The notes below the pieces were generated by a model. The model did not search any database, was not told the origin of the DNA, and saw only the letters and a list, made by a program, of their open reading frames with translations. The position numbers and the translations under genes were made by a program. From JBMYRH01 sp049602155 (GTDB lineage Bacteria; Myxococcota_A; UBA9042; PHBI01; JBMYRH01), in contig JBMYRH010000007.1 of assembly GCA_049602155.1 (NCBI GenBank), positions 1 to 64,000 of the forward strand: a stretch of 64,000 bases of DNA, given 5' to 3'. Position 1 is the stretch's first letter; each line of letters begins with the position of its first letter. Below are positions 33,464 to 42,155 of this stretch, piece by piece.

Positions 33464-35097
33464 CCACGCGCTCCAAAGACAACGAAGCACAGGGACATCA
33501 GCCACACGAGGGGGTGTCCCTCACCTCGTGGTCGCGAGCCCTGGCATCCAGCCTCTGCGGCCGGAGCCCCCGAGGTCGTAAGCACTTGGGTCGAGGTGCC
33601 CACCGAGTGGACCGCCACCGTCGTCTGAGGCGACACGTCCGCCTCGTCAGGTGGCCCCAACTCCGGCTCCGTCGTATCTGTGGGCGTGCGCGCCGCGTCC
33701 CCCGCGGTCCCCGCGGTGTCCGCTTCAACCGGTGGGTCATCGCATGCGCTCCATGAGGACCATTGGCAGCCATCGCAGACCCGGGTCATCTCCCCGTCGA
33801 CGCCGCATGTCAGGCTCTCCGACCTACCATCCTCGTCGCAAGCGCAATAGACCGCAGGCCCGATCTCAAGCGCATCAAAGCACACAGCCGCTCCCTCGTC
33901 CGATGGGGTGGTGAAACTGTCTAACGCCCTGACCTCGTGGACCCCATCCTCGATGAGGAACTCAAAGGTGCCGAGCAAAACCGCCCCACCGCTGTGAGCG
34001 CTCGGGTCGACCACCACGGTCGTCACGCTCTCTCCCTGCCACACCTCGAAGACCGCCCCTGTAGTGAGGTCAGCGACGCCATCTGGGACGTGAGCCCAGA
34101 GGCTGTACGAGCCGCTCTCTTGCACATCAAAGAGCCACGCGACGCCCTCTTGATACGCCGGCGCCTCCTCATCTGCGGCCGTCCACCACGCGTGCCCCGC
34201 GTTGCCCTGTACATCGTGATACGCAGCGTCGTCGACGAGGCCCAAGCGCTTGGCGCAGGGGCCATCCTCTTGGATGAGCGTCTGGCCAGCCAAGCTCAAG
34301 GGGCACGCCGTCGCGCTCTCTTCATAGGTGTCTTCCCCTTGGCGTGGCTCTCCACCGGAGTAACCCAAGTCGAGCAGCGCCTGCATGCCCCCGTTGAAGA
34401 GGTTGGTGTCCACGTTCCCGTTGACCCCAGGGACGCTCCCCGAGTCGCTGGTTTGCCAAACCACCCAGTCACTCCACCCCGTCGGCATCGTCGGGCAAGT
34501 CGCCCCCCAATGGGCCACCCAAAGGGGGTACTCAGAGAACGCGCCGCTGTTGACGTAGGAGCCCCAGACGCCAGGGCTTGTGTAGATCAACGGCTTCACG
34601 CCGAGAGCGTTCTCGACGACATCAAGCCAGGTCTGAACACGGTCGGCGATGGTCGCAGGGGTCTGCCCATCGGCAGTCTCCACATCGCAGACTGGTGGCA
34701 AGTCACCAGGCTCCAGGGGCCCCATCTCGTCCAACAGATACTGGGCCTGCGCGACCGGATCTTCATCCGAGCGGAAGAACTGATACGCCCCGCGGACGAT
34801 GCCGTTGGCTTTCGCCTCGCTCCAGTTCGATTGAAAATAGGCGTCTTGATAGTCCAGCCCATCGCTGACGCGGATGAAGGCGAAGTCGATCCCCGCAGCA
34901 GCGACCGCGCTCCAGTCCACGTAGCCCTGCCACTTCGAGACATCGATCCCATCAAGCATCTCCCCTTCTGGGCACGCTGTCAGGGCGTACTGCGCCGTCG
35001 TGAAGCTGCTTCGATCGGGGGCCACCTCGACCTCTCCACACGCCATCACGCACAGCGCACCGAGCGCTATGGACCAAGACGGACCTCTCACGAACAT
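33424..35097 (-). CDS. GH25 muramidase (lysozyme-like) with MYXO-CTERM-like tail
   Basis: 557 residues. The start has a GGTGAGGTGA leader just before the ATG and a lipoprotein-like signal ending LCVMAC (C20). Residues about 45-245 form a GH25 barrel: DGIDVSKWQGYVDW near 48, FAFIRVSDG, the DVE catalytic pair in PPVCDVETADG near 135, and PLWVAHWG. A golvesin/CBM-like beta-sandwich follows (about 275-400; YHDVQGNAGHAWW, SGSYSLWAHVP), then a Cys-rich segment and a Thr/Pro linker. The end has a Cys, a membrane helix (HPLVWLMSLCFVVFG) and basic residues, like a MYXO-CTERM sorting signal. It should cleave peptidoglycan, perhaps of prey. The last 40 bases overlap the pepA 3' end on the other strand. 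Confidence 0.87.
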   Translation of the reverse strand: MFVRGPSWSIALGALCVMACGEVEVAPDRSSFTTAQYALTACPEGEMLDGIDVSKWQGYVDWSAVAAAGIDFAFIRVSDGLDYQDAYFQSNWSEAKANGIVRGAYQFFRSDEDPVAQAQYLLDEMGPLEPGDLPPVCDVETADGQTPATIADRVQTWLDVVENALGVKPLIYTSPGVWGSYVNSGAFSEYPLWVAHWGATCPTMPTGWSDWVVWQTSDSGSVPGVNGNVDTNLFNGGMQALLDLGYSGGEPRQGEDTYEESATACPLSLAGQTLIQEDGPCAKRLGLVDDAAYHDVQGNAGHAWWTAADEEAPAYQEGVAWLFDVQESGSYSLWAHVPDGVADLTTGAVFEVWQGESVTTVVVDPSAHSGGAVLLGTFEFLIEDGVHEVRALDSFTTPSDEGAAVCFDALEIGPAVYCACDEDGRSESLTCGVDGEMTRVCDGCQWSSWSACDDPPVEADTAGTAGDAARTPTDTTEPELGPPDEADVSPQTTVAVHSVGTSTQVLTTSGAPAAEAGCQGSRPRGEGHPLVWLMSLCFVVFGARGYRLTRLIKRATP

Positions 35098-35153
35098 TCA
35101 CCTCACCGTGTGGGGATGCGTTCATTGTGGGCGCAAGCAGCGGCCACGCTCAA

Positions 35154-35165
35154 GAGAGATCTCTC
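35154..35165. promoter_or_regulatory. 12-bp perfect palindrome upstream of the GH25 gene
   Basis: GAGAGATCTCTC is a perfect 12-base palindrome 57 bases upstream of the muramidase start, in the 86-base gap after the metalloprotease gene. It could be an operator for a dimeric regulator. Only one copy was noticed. Confidence 0.3.
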
Positions 35166-35183
35166 GGCGCCCTCAATGCCCCC

Positions 35184-37481
35184 CTAGCCCTTGGCCTCAT
35201 TCACGATGTTGAGCAGCCACACCTCATGCTCGCTGGGCGACTCCAAGGCCTGCAGCGTGGCTTGGAGTCCATCGAGGAAGGCCTCGGCCCCCTCCACCGC
35301 CGACGTGGGCAGCTTCCCGACGATGACCTGCTGCAAATCCTGCGGCTGGTCGGCGTTCAAGAGCAGCGCCTCGTAGGTCGTAAACAGCGTGGTCCGCTGC
35401 CCCTCTGTCAACACGGGGAAGTCGTACCACACGTCCTGAACGACGTGCTTTGAGTAGAGCAGGTAGAGGGCGTACTGGTTGCGGAACCAGAGGTGCAGCT
35501 CGCAGGGCTCCGCGCACACGACGCGGTCGAGCATCTCCTGGAAGACCGAGAACGGCGCCTCCGCCCCCCACGGCTCGATGTCGGAGTTCACGAGCTGGCG
35601 GATGCGGTTCAAGAAGAGGCTCCACTCCTGCTCTGCCGCGGTGTTCGCCACTTGGTTCGTGTTGGTGTCCAGCGGGATTTCAGCGGCCAGCTCATCCATC
35701 ACTCCGATGAAGAACGGGCCGGGACTCCCGAAGTCCCAGCGCGCGCAAGCGCCCACGACGTTCACATCTTCATCGGTGCAGAAGCGATAGGTGTCCACAA
35801 GCGCACCGTCACCGTATCCGTGCCGCATAGCGTCGGCATCATAGCTGCCTGGGATGGTCATCCCGACGACGTAATCCATCGTGCTTGTCGCCGTCGCGAG
35901 GGCCCCATCGAAGTCTTGGAAGTGGGGCAGATCAGCAGAGGCCTCGAAGTTATGGCGCAGCCCGAGGTTGTGGCCCACCTCGTGCACCAGGAAGTCCGCG
36001 ATGATCAGCTCGCGAATCGACTGCTCATCGAGACTCATCCCGAAGCGGTCAAAGAGCTGACCGATCTGGGCGGGGTGCAGTGGTCGACGCACGAAGGGGC
36101 GCCGACGCAGGACGCGGGGGGGCAAGCTGGCAGCATTGAATATCTCCGCCGGGGTCACCGTCGTCGGGTGAACCATCTCAATGCCCTCGGCGGCGCTGGC
36201 GTCGATCCAATCTTCAACCTCGGGGTTGTCCGTGAAGAACTCCTGATAGCGCGCGATGAGGTCCGTCATGTCGCCAAGCCAGACGATGACGTCTGTGTCG
36301 ATCATCTCCCCTGTGAACGGGTCCTCAATGAAGGGCGCAATGGCGCCTTGTGACTTGGAGTCGTCCCAGTACACGACGCGGTATCGAGGATCCCAAGGCA
36401 CCATCCAATTCGGTGCGTCCTCGACGACGAAGGGGCGGTTCCCAGCAGCGTCCTCTAGGACGTCATTCCAGGACTCAAAGACCAGGTCGACGACGTGGCG
36501 AATGTCATCAGGGAAGTCGCTGGTGACGTAGTAGGTGATCTGTCCATCCGGGGCACCGCCTCCCACACCAGGCAACCGTGTCATGTACTCCGTATCTCCC
36601 CACGACGCGGTGAAGAAGCCGAAGGGAGAGGTCTCATCCACGGCCCGAGGCGTGAAGTCCGGGTTCGCCTCCTCTCGACGGAGGAAGTGGACGTTGACGC
36701 CTGCAGACATGGGGAACCCCTGATTACCGCAGTTTTGAGACTCGTAGATCTCGAGCGCGGACCACGTCAGGAGCCCATCGGTGAAGGCGGGATCACCGTA
36801 GGCCAAGTAGGTGTCCATCGCGTAAATACAACCTTGCCAGAGGGAGACCTCGAGCGACGTCAGAGGCTTGGAGAAGTCCAAGCGGATCTCCCCCGTATCG
36901 CCCCAAGGATCGTAGGCATACTGCTCGATGACGCCGTCTTCTCCCTCGACCGCCTCGAAAGCGTCGGTGTCGAACACGCGGATCGTCATGACGCCATCAG
37001 CGAGCTCGACCACCGCGGGGAGCAAGATGATCCCTACCGCTGTGTCCCCGATTGTGCCAAGCGGCGTGGAGGGCTCTACCCCCAGCCCGAAGTACCAGAG
37101 CCCCTCAAGCGCGTCTGGGTGCACGATGATACCGTCGGCGTCCGCTATCCCATCTCGTGGCTCAGGGACGATCGTCGGGCCCGCGTCCGAGGCGCCCGCT
37201 CCCCCTGTGTCCATCTCGTCCTCTGGCGCAGCGTCCGCGGAGGCGTTCGTGGCGTCTTGGTCTGCCGCCGCTGACGCATCCCCTTCCGCAGCGTCGCCCT
37301 CACCCGTGGCGTCCGCGGCGCTGTCTACACGCCCCGTTGAGGCATCCGACTCCTCCTCACCCTCGACCACCTCAGGCCCGGTCTCCACAAAGACGTAGAT
37401 CACCTCGGGTTCAGATGAGCAGCCCGGAGGCATTGTGACGAGCCCTGCAATCAGCACCATCTGAACGATTCGATTCCACAT
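35184..37481 (-). CDS. Zinc metalloprotease (metzincin-like) lipoprotein
   Basis: 765 residues. AGGAGG lies 7 bases before the ATG at 37481. The lipoprotein signal ends VTMPPGC, then comes a long Asp/Glu/Ala/Ser linker to about residue 105. The catalytic motif HEVGHNLGLRH (HExxHxxGxxH, first His near residue 500) is that of metzincins, and a downstream segment DYVVGMTIPGSYDADAMRHGY near 535 supplies a possible Met-turn. Upstream strands (ITYYVTSDFPDDIRHVV, RYRVVYWDDSKSQ) match the DUF5117/DUF4953-type zinc-dependent proteases of bacteria. It is probably a surface-tethered endopeptidase. The muramidase gene follows in the same direction 86 bases on, and the two may be co-transcribed. Confidence 0.86.
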   Translation of the reverse strand: MWNRIVQMVLIAGLVTMPPGCSSEPEVIYVFVETGPEVVEGEEESDASTGRVDSAADATGEGDAAEGDASAAADQDATNASADAAPEDEMDTGGAGASDAGPTIVPEPRDGIADADGIIVHPDALEGLWYFGLGVEPSTPLGTIGDTAVGIILLPAVVELADGVMTIRVFDTDAFEAVEGEDGVIEQYAYDPWGDTGEIRLDFSKPLTSLEVSLWQGCIYAMDTYLAYGDPAFTDGLLTWSALEIYESQNCGNQGFPMSAGVNVHFLRREEANPDFTPRAVDETSPFGFFTASWGDTEYMTRLPGVGGGAPDGQITYYVTSDFPDDIRHVVDLVFESWNDVLEDAAGNRPFVVEDAPNWMVPWDPRYRVVYWDDSKSQGAIAPFIEDPFTGEMIDTDVIVWLGDMTDLIARYQEFFTDNPEVEDWIDASAAEGIEMVHPTTVTPAEIFNAASLPPRVLRRRPFVRRPLHPAQIGQLFDRFGMSLDEQSIRELIIADFLVHEVGHNLGLRHNFEASADLPHFQDFDGALATATSTMDYVVGMTIPGSYDADAMRHGYGDGALVDTYRFCTDEDVNVVGACARWDFGSPGPFFIGVMDELAAEIPLDTNTNQVANTAAEQEWSLFLNRIRQLVNSDIEPWGAEAPFSVFQEMLDRVVCAEPCELHLWFRNQYALYLLYSKHVVQDVWYDFPVLTEGQRTTLFTTYEALLLNADQPQDLQQVIVGKLPTSAVEGAEAFLDGLQATLQALESPSEHEVWLLNIVNEAKG

Positions 37482-37634
37482 CAGCCCGTCCTCCTATTAG
37501 AGACACGCGGCCCATCCTAGAGAGGCAGCCAAACAAGAGGAAGAACCGGTGTCTACTGTTCCGGAAAGCGAACCTCCGCCGAGCAACCCGCCCCGTCGGC
37601 TGCGATAGCTGTCCAAGTCTGCTAGATTGATGGC
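37482..37634. promoter_or_regulatory. Divergent intergenic region: metalloprotease and TPR genes
   Basis: This 153-base gap lies between divergent genes and should hold both promoters. The only element I can point to with confidence is the AGGAGG ribosome binding site of the minus-strand protease (7 bases before its ATG). The TPR gene has no clear ribosome binding site. Confidence 0.35.
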
Positions 37635-39509
37635 ATGGGCATTTTCGACGCGTTCAAGCGGCTAATAGGTGGTGCGCCCTCCAGCGCTCCAGAGCGTTTC
37701 AAACATCTCTCTGACGAAGAGCTCATGCGGCTTTGGCGGGCCAAGGACGCCCTCCCGACCGCGACCGTCCTCGGCGTACGGGATGAGCACTTGAGGCGCC
37801 TCCTCCCCCTCCCCCCTGTCGACTTGCCGTCTCTTTACTCCCCGCCGGTCGCCGGGTTGACGGACGAAGAGGACGCGGAGAGCACCCTGGAATTGGTGTC
37901 CGAATACGATCCCAAAACGAGCACCCTCGGGAGGCTCACCATCGGCGCAGTCAGCGCCCTCCTCACGGTCGACGACGGGGTGCTGCTCATCCTCTTCCGG
38001 GGGTGGCGCACGAGCACGACCCTCGATGACGCGGTGCCCACTGTCCCCGAGGGACAAACACTCTCAGCGGTCTTCGCGGTCGATCCGGACGTCGACCTCG
38101 CGCCATTTCGAGCGCAAGGCATCCCCTGTCACGGAGACCATGAGGCCCCCTTCACGGACCCCGTCACGGTCAAGGGCGTAACTGCGTTACCGCACGTCAC
38201 CTACCCGAAGGTCCTCCACGTGCAGGATGAGGAGGGCCTAGTCTACCTCTTTGGCGCCAATGTACCGCTCGCAGTCGTCGAAGAGGAGCCCGATTACATC
38301 GTCGGGGGGCTCTCCATCCCGAAGGACACAGAGAGCTTGGAGGCGATCGCTGAGTCCTGGTCCCCTCACGACGCGGCGCTGAATGTCGAACAGGTCATCC
38401 TCCTGCCCGAGGTTGAGGGGGTCGACGGCCTCCACGCCGGGGAGTTCTCTCGCAGCCTCGGGTTCGCGCCCCGCATACGCGTGCGAGGGCAGCTCATCAC
38501 CGCCGCAGCCCAGCCGCTGGTCGACGCCGCAGAGCGATGCGCCTGGGATGAGGTCCCTGCCCTCGCGGAGAGCTTAGAGCCGACTGCACTCGACGAGGCC
38601 TTCCGAGTCCTGGTCGTCGACGGGCGCCTCGATGACGCACGAACACTCATAGAGACCGTCCCTCGGGATGGCGCGCGCGGGACCTATCTCCTCGGTGTCC
38701 TGAGCCAGTTCGGCGGCGAAATGCCCGCCGCGAGAGCCGCTTATGAAGAGGCTGTGCAGGGTGACGAGCCCGTCTCAGGGGCCCAATGCCAACTGGCGAG
38801 CCTCCTCGCTGCAGAGGGGCAGTGGGACGCAGCGCTGACGTACGCCAGCGCCGGCTCGGAGACCCGGATCGGCGATCCGATCGCCGCCGCCAACCACGCA
38901 ATGGCGGCCTGGTACACCGGCGCACATGACGAGGCGCAAGAGGTGCTGGAGGAGACACAAACCACCGCCCGGTCTTGGTTAGGGGCGATGCTCGACGCGA
39001 TGCTCGCCGACACTCCCTCAGAGTACACCCCCACCCTGCTCTCCGTCGCGGGCACCCACGTCGGGCCTTACGCATCGGCCCTCGAGGCGCTGCGGGGGGG
39101 CCGATCCGAGGAAGCGGAGCGCCTCCTCGAGTGCTGCCTCTCGCTCGCACCGATTCACCCGGGCGCCATGGCCCACCTCGCGCTGCACTTGGCCGCTGAA
39201 GGCCGAAGCGAAGAGGCGCTCGTGCGCTGCTCAGAGTGGACAAAGGCGGCCCCCCATCACGTCTTCCTCGGGTCCATCCACGGATGGCTCCTGATGCACG
39301 CCTCTCGCTTCGAAGAGGCCGTCGCGGCCTATGAGGGCATTATCGCGATGTCCGGCGACCATGGGGATTGGTGGATCAACCTCACCTTGGCCCAAGTAGC
39401 GGTTGGAGATTCTGCAGGCGCAGAGCGGACCATCGCGGCGCTTGAAGATCATGTCCGCGACATGGAGTTGATAGCGACCTTGCGACGGACGGCGCGTGAC
39501 GCCGCCTGA
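37635..39509 (+). CDS. Tetratricopeptide-repeat protein of unknown function
   Basis: 624 residues, with no signal peptide and no membrane helix. The N-terminal 300 residues form an alpha/beta region I do not recognise (FDAFKRLIGG, SALLTVDDGVLLILFRGW, GLSIPKDTESLEAIAESW). The C-terminal half is helical repeats of TPR type: GTYLLGVLSQFGGEMPAARAAYEEA, QLASLLAAEGQWDAAL, AMAHLALHLAAEGRSEEAL and ASRFEEAVAAYEGIIA, each with the W/L-G-Y-A-P pattern. It is probably a cytoplasmic scaffold. The next gene starts 22 bases downstream and may be co-transcribed, although it encodes an exported lipoprotein. Confidence 0.75.
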   Translation: MGIFDAFKRLIGGAPSSAPERFKHLSDEELMRLWRAKDALPTATVLGVRDEHLRRLLPLPPVDLPSLYSPPVAGLTDEEDAESTLELVSEYDPKTSTLGRLTIGAVSALLTVDDGVLLILFRGWRTSTTLDDAVPTVPEGQTLSAVFAVDPDVDLAPFRAQGIPCHGDHEAPFTDPVTVKGVTALPHVTYPKVLHVQDEEGLVYLFGANVPLAVVEEEPDYIVGGLSIPKDTESLEAIAESWSPHDAALNVEQVILLPEVEGVDGLHAGEFSRSLGFAPRIRVRGQLITAAAQPLVDAAERCAWDEVPALAESLEPTALDEAFRVLVVDGRLDDARTLIETVPRDGARGTYLLGVLSQFGGEMPAARAAYEEAVQGDEPVSGAQCQLASLLAAEGQWDAALTYASAGSETRIGDPIAAANHAMAAWYTGAHDEAQEVLEETQTTARSWLGAMLDAMLADTPSEYTPTLLSVAGTHVGPYASALEALRGGRSEEAERLLECCLSLAPIHPGAMAHLALHLAAEGRSEEALVRCSEWTKAAPHHVFLGSIHGWLLMHASRFEEAVAAYEGIIAMSGDHGDWWINLTLAQVAVGDSAGAERTIAALEDHVRDMELIATLRRTARDAA

Positions 39510-39531
39510 CTCCCCGTGTAATCTTCGACCC

Positions 39532-40800
39532 ATGAATTACCTATCCTCTGCGCTCCGGGTCACTCTCCTGCTCTCTCTATGTGCGTTTGGCGCCTGTGAT
39601 TCAGGTGACACGCCCTCGGCTGACGACAACAGCTCCGCTGCCGTCGATGGCGACAATGAGGAGCTCGGCGAGACGACCGGGGATGGCACCACCGCTGACG
39701 GGACCAGCGATGGCTCCGTGGCTGATGGTACGACCACCGACGATCCCACCCCTGAGCCCGAGACCACCTGCGCAACGGCCCCAGATCCGACCGGTTCGGC
39801 GGTCATCGGCCTCATTTACACGGACACCAACGCGAGCGACATCTCGAACGAGGCGATGGGCTTTGAAGGTGGCACAGATACGCCGGTCGCAGAGGCTCAA
39901 GTCAACCTCTTGACCTGGGGCGGCACCGAGTGGACGACAGACACCTGCACCGACGGCAGCTACCAGTTCTCCGACCTCGCCGACGGCGTCTATCTGATCG
40001 AGCCCCCGACTGAGGGTCTCCAATGCCAGTCGCGCAACTGCGCACAGCGCTTGCCCTCGGCGGTCCGCGCTGGCGCGATCAAGCTCGTCACCATGGGGGA
40101 CAGTGTGCCCGTGATCGGCTCTCAGCCGACCTTCCCAGATCGCCTAGCTGCGTTGTTCGGTGGCCTGGCGACGGTCAATAACCGCAACGTCGCGGTCGCC
40201 GGTACGACGTCAAAGCAGTGGCTCCCAGGGACCAACTTCTGTGAGAACACGCTCTTGCCCGAGGTCGTCGACGCTGACGTCTTGGTCATCTCTCTGGGCG
40301 GCAACGACATCCTTGAGTACGTCAACGGCCTGTTCTCAGGTGGCGCCCTCGGGGGTGACTTGGTCGGCGGCGCGATGGACTTGGTCGTCGAGATCGTCGG
40401 CAACGTGATGCAAACCGTGGAGGCTGTGCGCGCCGTGAACCCCACCGTCGACATCGTCTACTGCCTCTACCCCAACTATGGAGAGGCGAAGAGCACCTCC
40501 CCTTGGAACCTCGTCGGAGGCTTCTTGGGTAAAGAGACGATGATCGAGCTCCTCGACACAGCGCGCGGCGCAATCCCCTACGGCGAGGGCCTCATCCTGG
40601 CAGACATGTACGCCGGGTTCGAGGGCCTCCCCCTCGACGATTACCTCTACGACTCGCTGCACTTCAACGATGCGGGCGCGACCCTGTACGCAGAGACGAT
40701 CTTCCAGGCCCTCGGTGGCGTGTTCGTCGGAGAGTCGCCTCTGCCGCCCTACGGCGCATCCCCTCTCGGCGCCGTTCACGACTACGGGCTAAGTCCGTAG
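39532..40800 (+). CDS. SGNH/GDSL-family hydrolase lipoprotein
   Basis: 422 residues. The ATG at 39532 begins a lipoprotein signal (LLLSLCAFGAC), followed by an Asp/Thr-rich linker to about residue 75. An SdrD-like/carboxypeptidase-regulatory beta-sandwich follows (about 83-165; VAEAQVNLLTWGG, DGSYQFSDLADGVYLIEPP). The SGNH esterase domain has block I GDSV near 188, block III GGND near 257 and block V DSLHFND near 375, so Ser, Gly, Asn, Asp and His are all present. Substrate may be an acetylated sugar or a lipid ester. The 3' end overlaps the convergent patatin gene by 12 bases. Confidence 0.88.
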   Translation: MNYLSSALRVTLLLSLCAFGACDSGDTPSADDNSSAAVDGDNEELGETTGDGTTADGTSDGSVADGTTTDDPTPEPETTCATAPDPTGSAVIGLIYTDTNASDISNEAMGFEGGTDTPVAEAQVNLLTWGGTEWTTDTCTDGSYQFSDLADGVYLIEPPTEGLQCQSRNCAQRLPSAVRAGAIKLVTMGDSVPVIGSQPTFPDRLAALFGGLATVNNRNVAVAGTTSKQWLPGTNFCENTLLPEVVDADVLVISLGGNDILEYVNGLFSGGALGGDLVGGAMDLVVEIVGNVMQTVEAVRAVNPTVDIVYCLYPNYGEAKSTSPWNLVGGFLGKETMIELLDTARGAIPYGEGLILADMYAGFEGLPLDDYLYDSLHFNDAGATLYAETIFQALGGVFVGESPLPPYGASPLGAVHDYGLSP

Positions 40801-41454
40801 CGCGGCCTCGGTCAGCGTACGCGCCTCGTCGATCTGCCCCTGGACATCGCCGAGGTTCCAGAAGCTCGCGCCCGACCGCGGCGTGTGCGCGACGGTGAGC
40901 CCCTCAAGGGCGCCCTCACCTTCTCTCCCCAGGGAAGCCTCCACCCGATGCACGATCGGCTTCACGCCGCCTCGGTAGGCCACCCAAGGTACGATACCGT
41001 AGCGATCGACCGCGCCACCGTCTTGGTACAGGACACCATCCACGCGGACCGGGGCGAAGACAAACGGGATCGCGCATGACGCGGCGACGGCCTCGGGGAG
41101 CGCCCCGGAGGTCAACAAGACGTGACGCTTGCCCGGCCCCCTTACGCCCACCCCAAAGGGCCTACTGAGATCCTCGAACCGCGGCGGGAGGAGCTCCTTA
41201 AGGCGCACCAGCACCCTGTCGAAGACGAAGAGCCCTCTCCATATCTGCCAATGGGCCTGGATCATGCGCGCCGGGGGCTCGGTGGTCAGCTCCGCTCGAA
41301 TTGCATCCAGAGACATTCCGCTCGCCCACATCGCCCCGATGAGCGCCCCGGACGAGGTACCGCAGACCCCCTCGACCTCAAGGCCTGACGCCTCGATCGC
41401 CTCTAAGAAGCCGATATGCCGTGCGAACGCCAAGAAGCCACTCGAGAGCACCAC
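40789..41454 (-). CDS. Patatin-like phospholipase
   Basis: About 221 residues. I chose the GTG at 41454, which has GAGGAGGGG 9 bases upstream; an upstream in-frame TTG would run back into the SDR gene. The nucleophile motif GTSSG (Ser34) follows the patatin strand EVEGVCGTSSGALIGAMWASG. The second catalytic residue is the Asp in YQDGGAVDRYG near 145. The oxyanion loop is unusual: SSGFLAFARHIG instead of the Gly-rich GGGxxG, so activity is not certain. Family members hydrolyse membrane lipids or lipid droplets in the cytoplasm. It follows the SDR and PIG-L-like genes on the same strand. Confidence 0.85.
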   Translation of the reverse strand: MVLSSGFLAFARHIGFLEAIEASGLEVEGVCGTSSGALIGAMWASGMSLDAIRAELTTEPPARMIQAHWQIWRGLFVFDRVLVRLKELLPPRFEDLSRPFGVGVRGPGKRHVLLTSGALPEAVAASCAIPFVFAPVRVDGVLYQDGGAVDRYGIVPWVAYRGGVKPIVHRVEASLGREGEGALEGLTVAHTPRSGASFWNLGDVQGQIDEARTLTEAALRT

Positions 41455-41471
41455 ATCGATGGCCCCCTCCT

Positions 41472-42134
41472 CTACCAAGGCAGCTCCTGGCCATTCATGT
41501 GCCAAAAGGTGCCCGTCGTCTCAAGCGTGAGTTCATCCATCCGCGCGATGAGCCCGGAGGCAGACTCGGACGCATCCACGAGCCCATTGTGTCGGGTCAT
41601 GTCCGTGCGCACCCAACCTGGATGCAGGATCCCGACCGCGATCTCATGCGGGTGAAGATCCAACGCCAAGCTCTTGCCCGCCGCATTCACCGCCGCCTTC
41701 GACATGCGATAACCATAGGCGCCGCCGGAGTCATTATCGCCCACCGAGCCCATGCGGCTCGTCACGATGCCGACCTTGCTCCCCGCCGAGAGGCGACCAA
41801 GGAGCCCCGCCGTGACCCTGAGAGGGCCCAGAGAGTTGACCTCGTACTGGCGGCGCATCGCATCAAAGTCGAGGCTACCCAGTCGCTCACTGTTCAAGAT
41901 CCCCGCGTTGTTCAGGAGCACATCGACCGTCACGCCGTCCAAACGCTCAGCGAGCTGAGAGACCGACGCATCGTCCGTGACATCGACCCCCACTTCGACG
42001 CGCACCTCGAGCGCTTTAAGCGCTTCGCTCGCCTCCCGACAGGCCGCGATCACGGCATCGCCACGCTCAGACAGCTGCGTACACACGGCAAGCCCGATGC
42101 CTCGATTCGCGCCAGTCACCAACCAAGTGGCCAT
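41472..42134 (-). CDS. Short-chain dehydrogenase/reductase
   Basis: 220 residues. The ATG at 42134 has AGGAGGGG 5 bases upstream. Classical SDR motifs are all seen: TGANRGIG (7-14), the acidic DVTDD near 56, NNAG near 79, a Ser in SRMGS near 130 and YRMSK (YxxxK) near 147, then PGWVRTDM. It is an NAD(P)-dependent cytoplasmic oxidoreductase related to carbonyl reductases and C-factor (CsgA-like) SDRs of myxobacteria; the exact substrate is unknown. It lies 21 bases after the PIG-L-like gene, and its stop is 17 bases before the patatin start. Confidence 0.93.
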   Translation of the reverse strand: MATWLVTGANRGIGLAVCTQLSERGDAVIAACREASEALKALEVRVEVGVDVTDDASVSQLAERLDGVTVDVLLNNAGILNSERLGSLDFDAMRRQYEVNSLGPLRVTAGLLGRLSAGSKVGIVTSRMGSVGDNDSGGAYGYRMSKAAVNAAGKSLALDLHPHEIAVGILHPGWVRTDMTRHNGLVDASESASGLIARMDELTLETTGTFWHMNGQELPW

Positions 42135-42155
42135 CTCACCCCTCCTGAGCACGAC

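Noticed and set aside
33937..35187. 416-codon plus-strand open frame
   Set aside because: It is antisense to the well-supported muramidase gene and has no domain or start signal.
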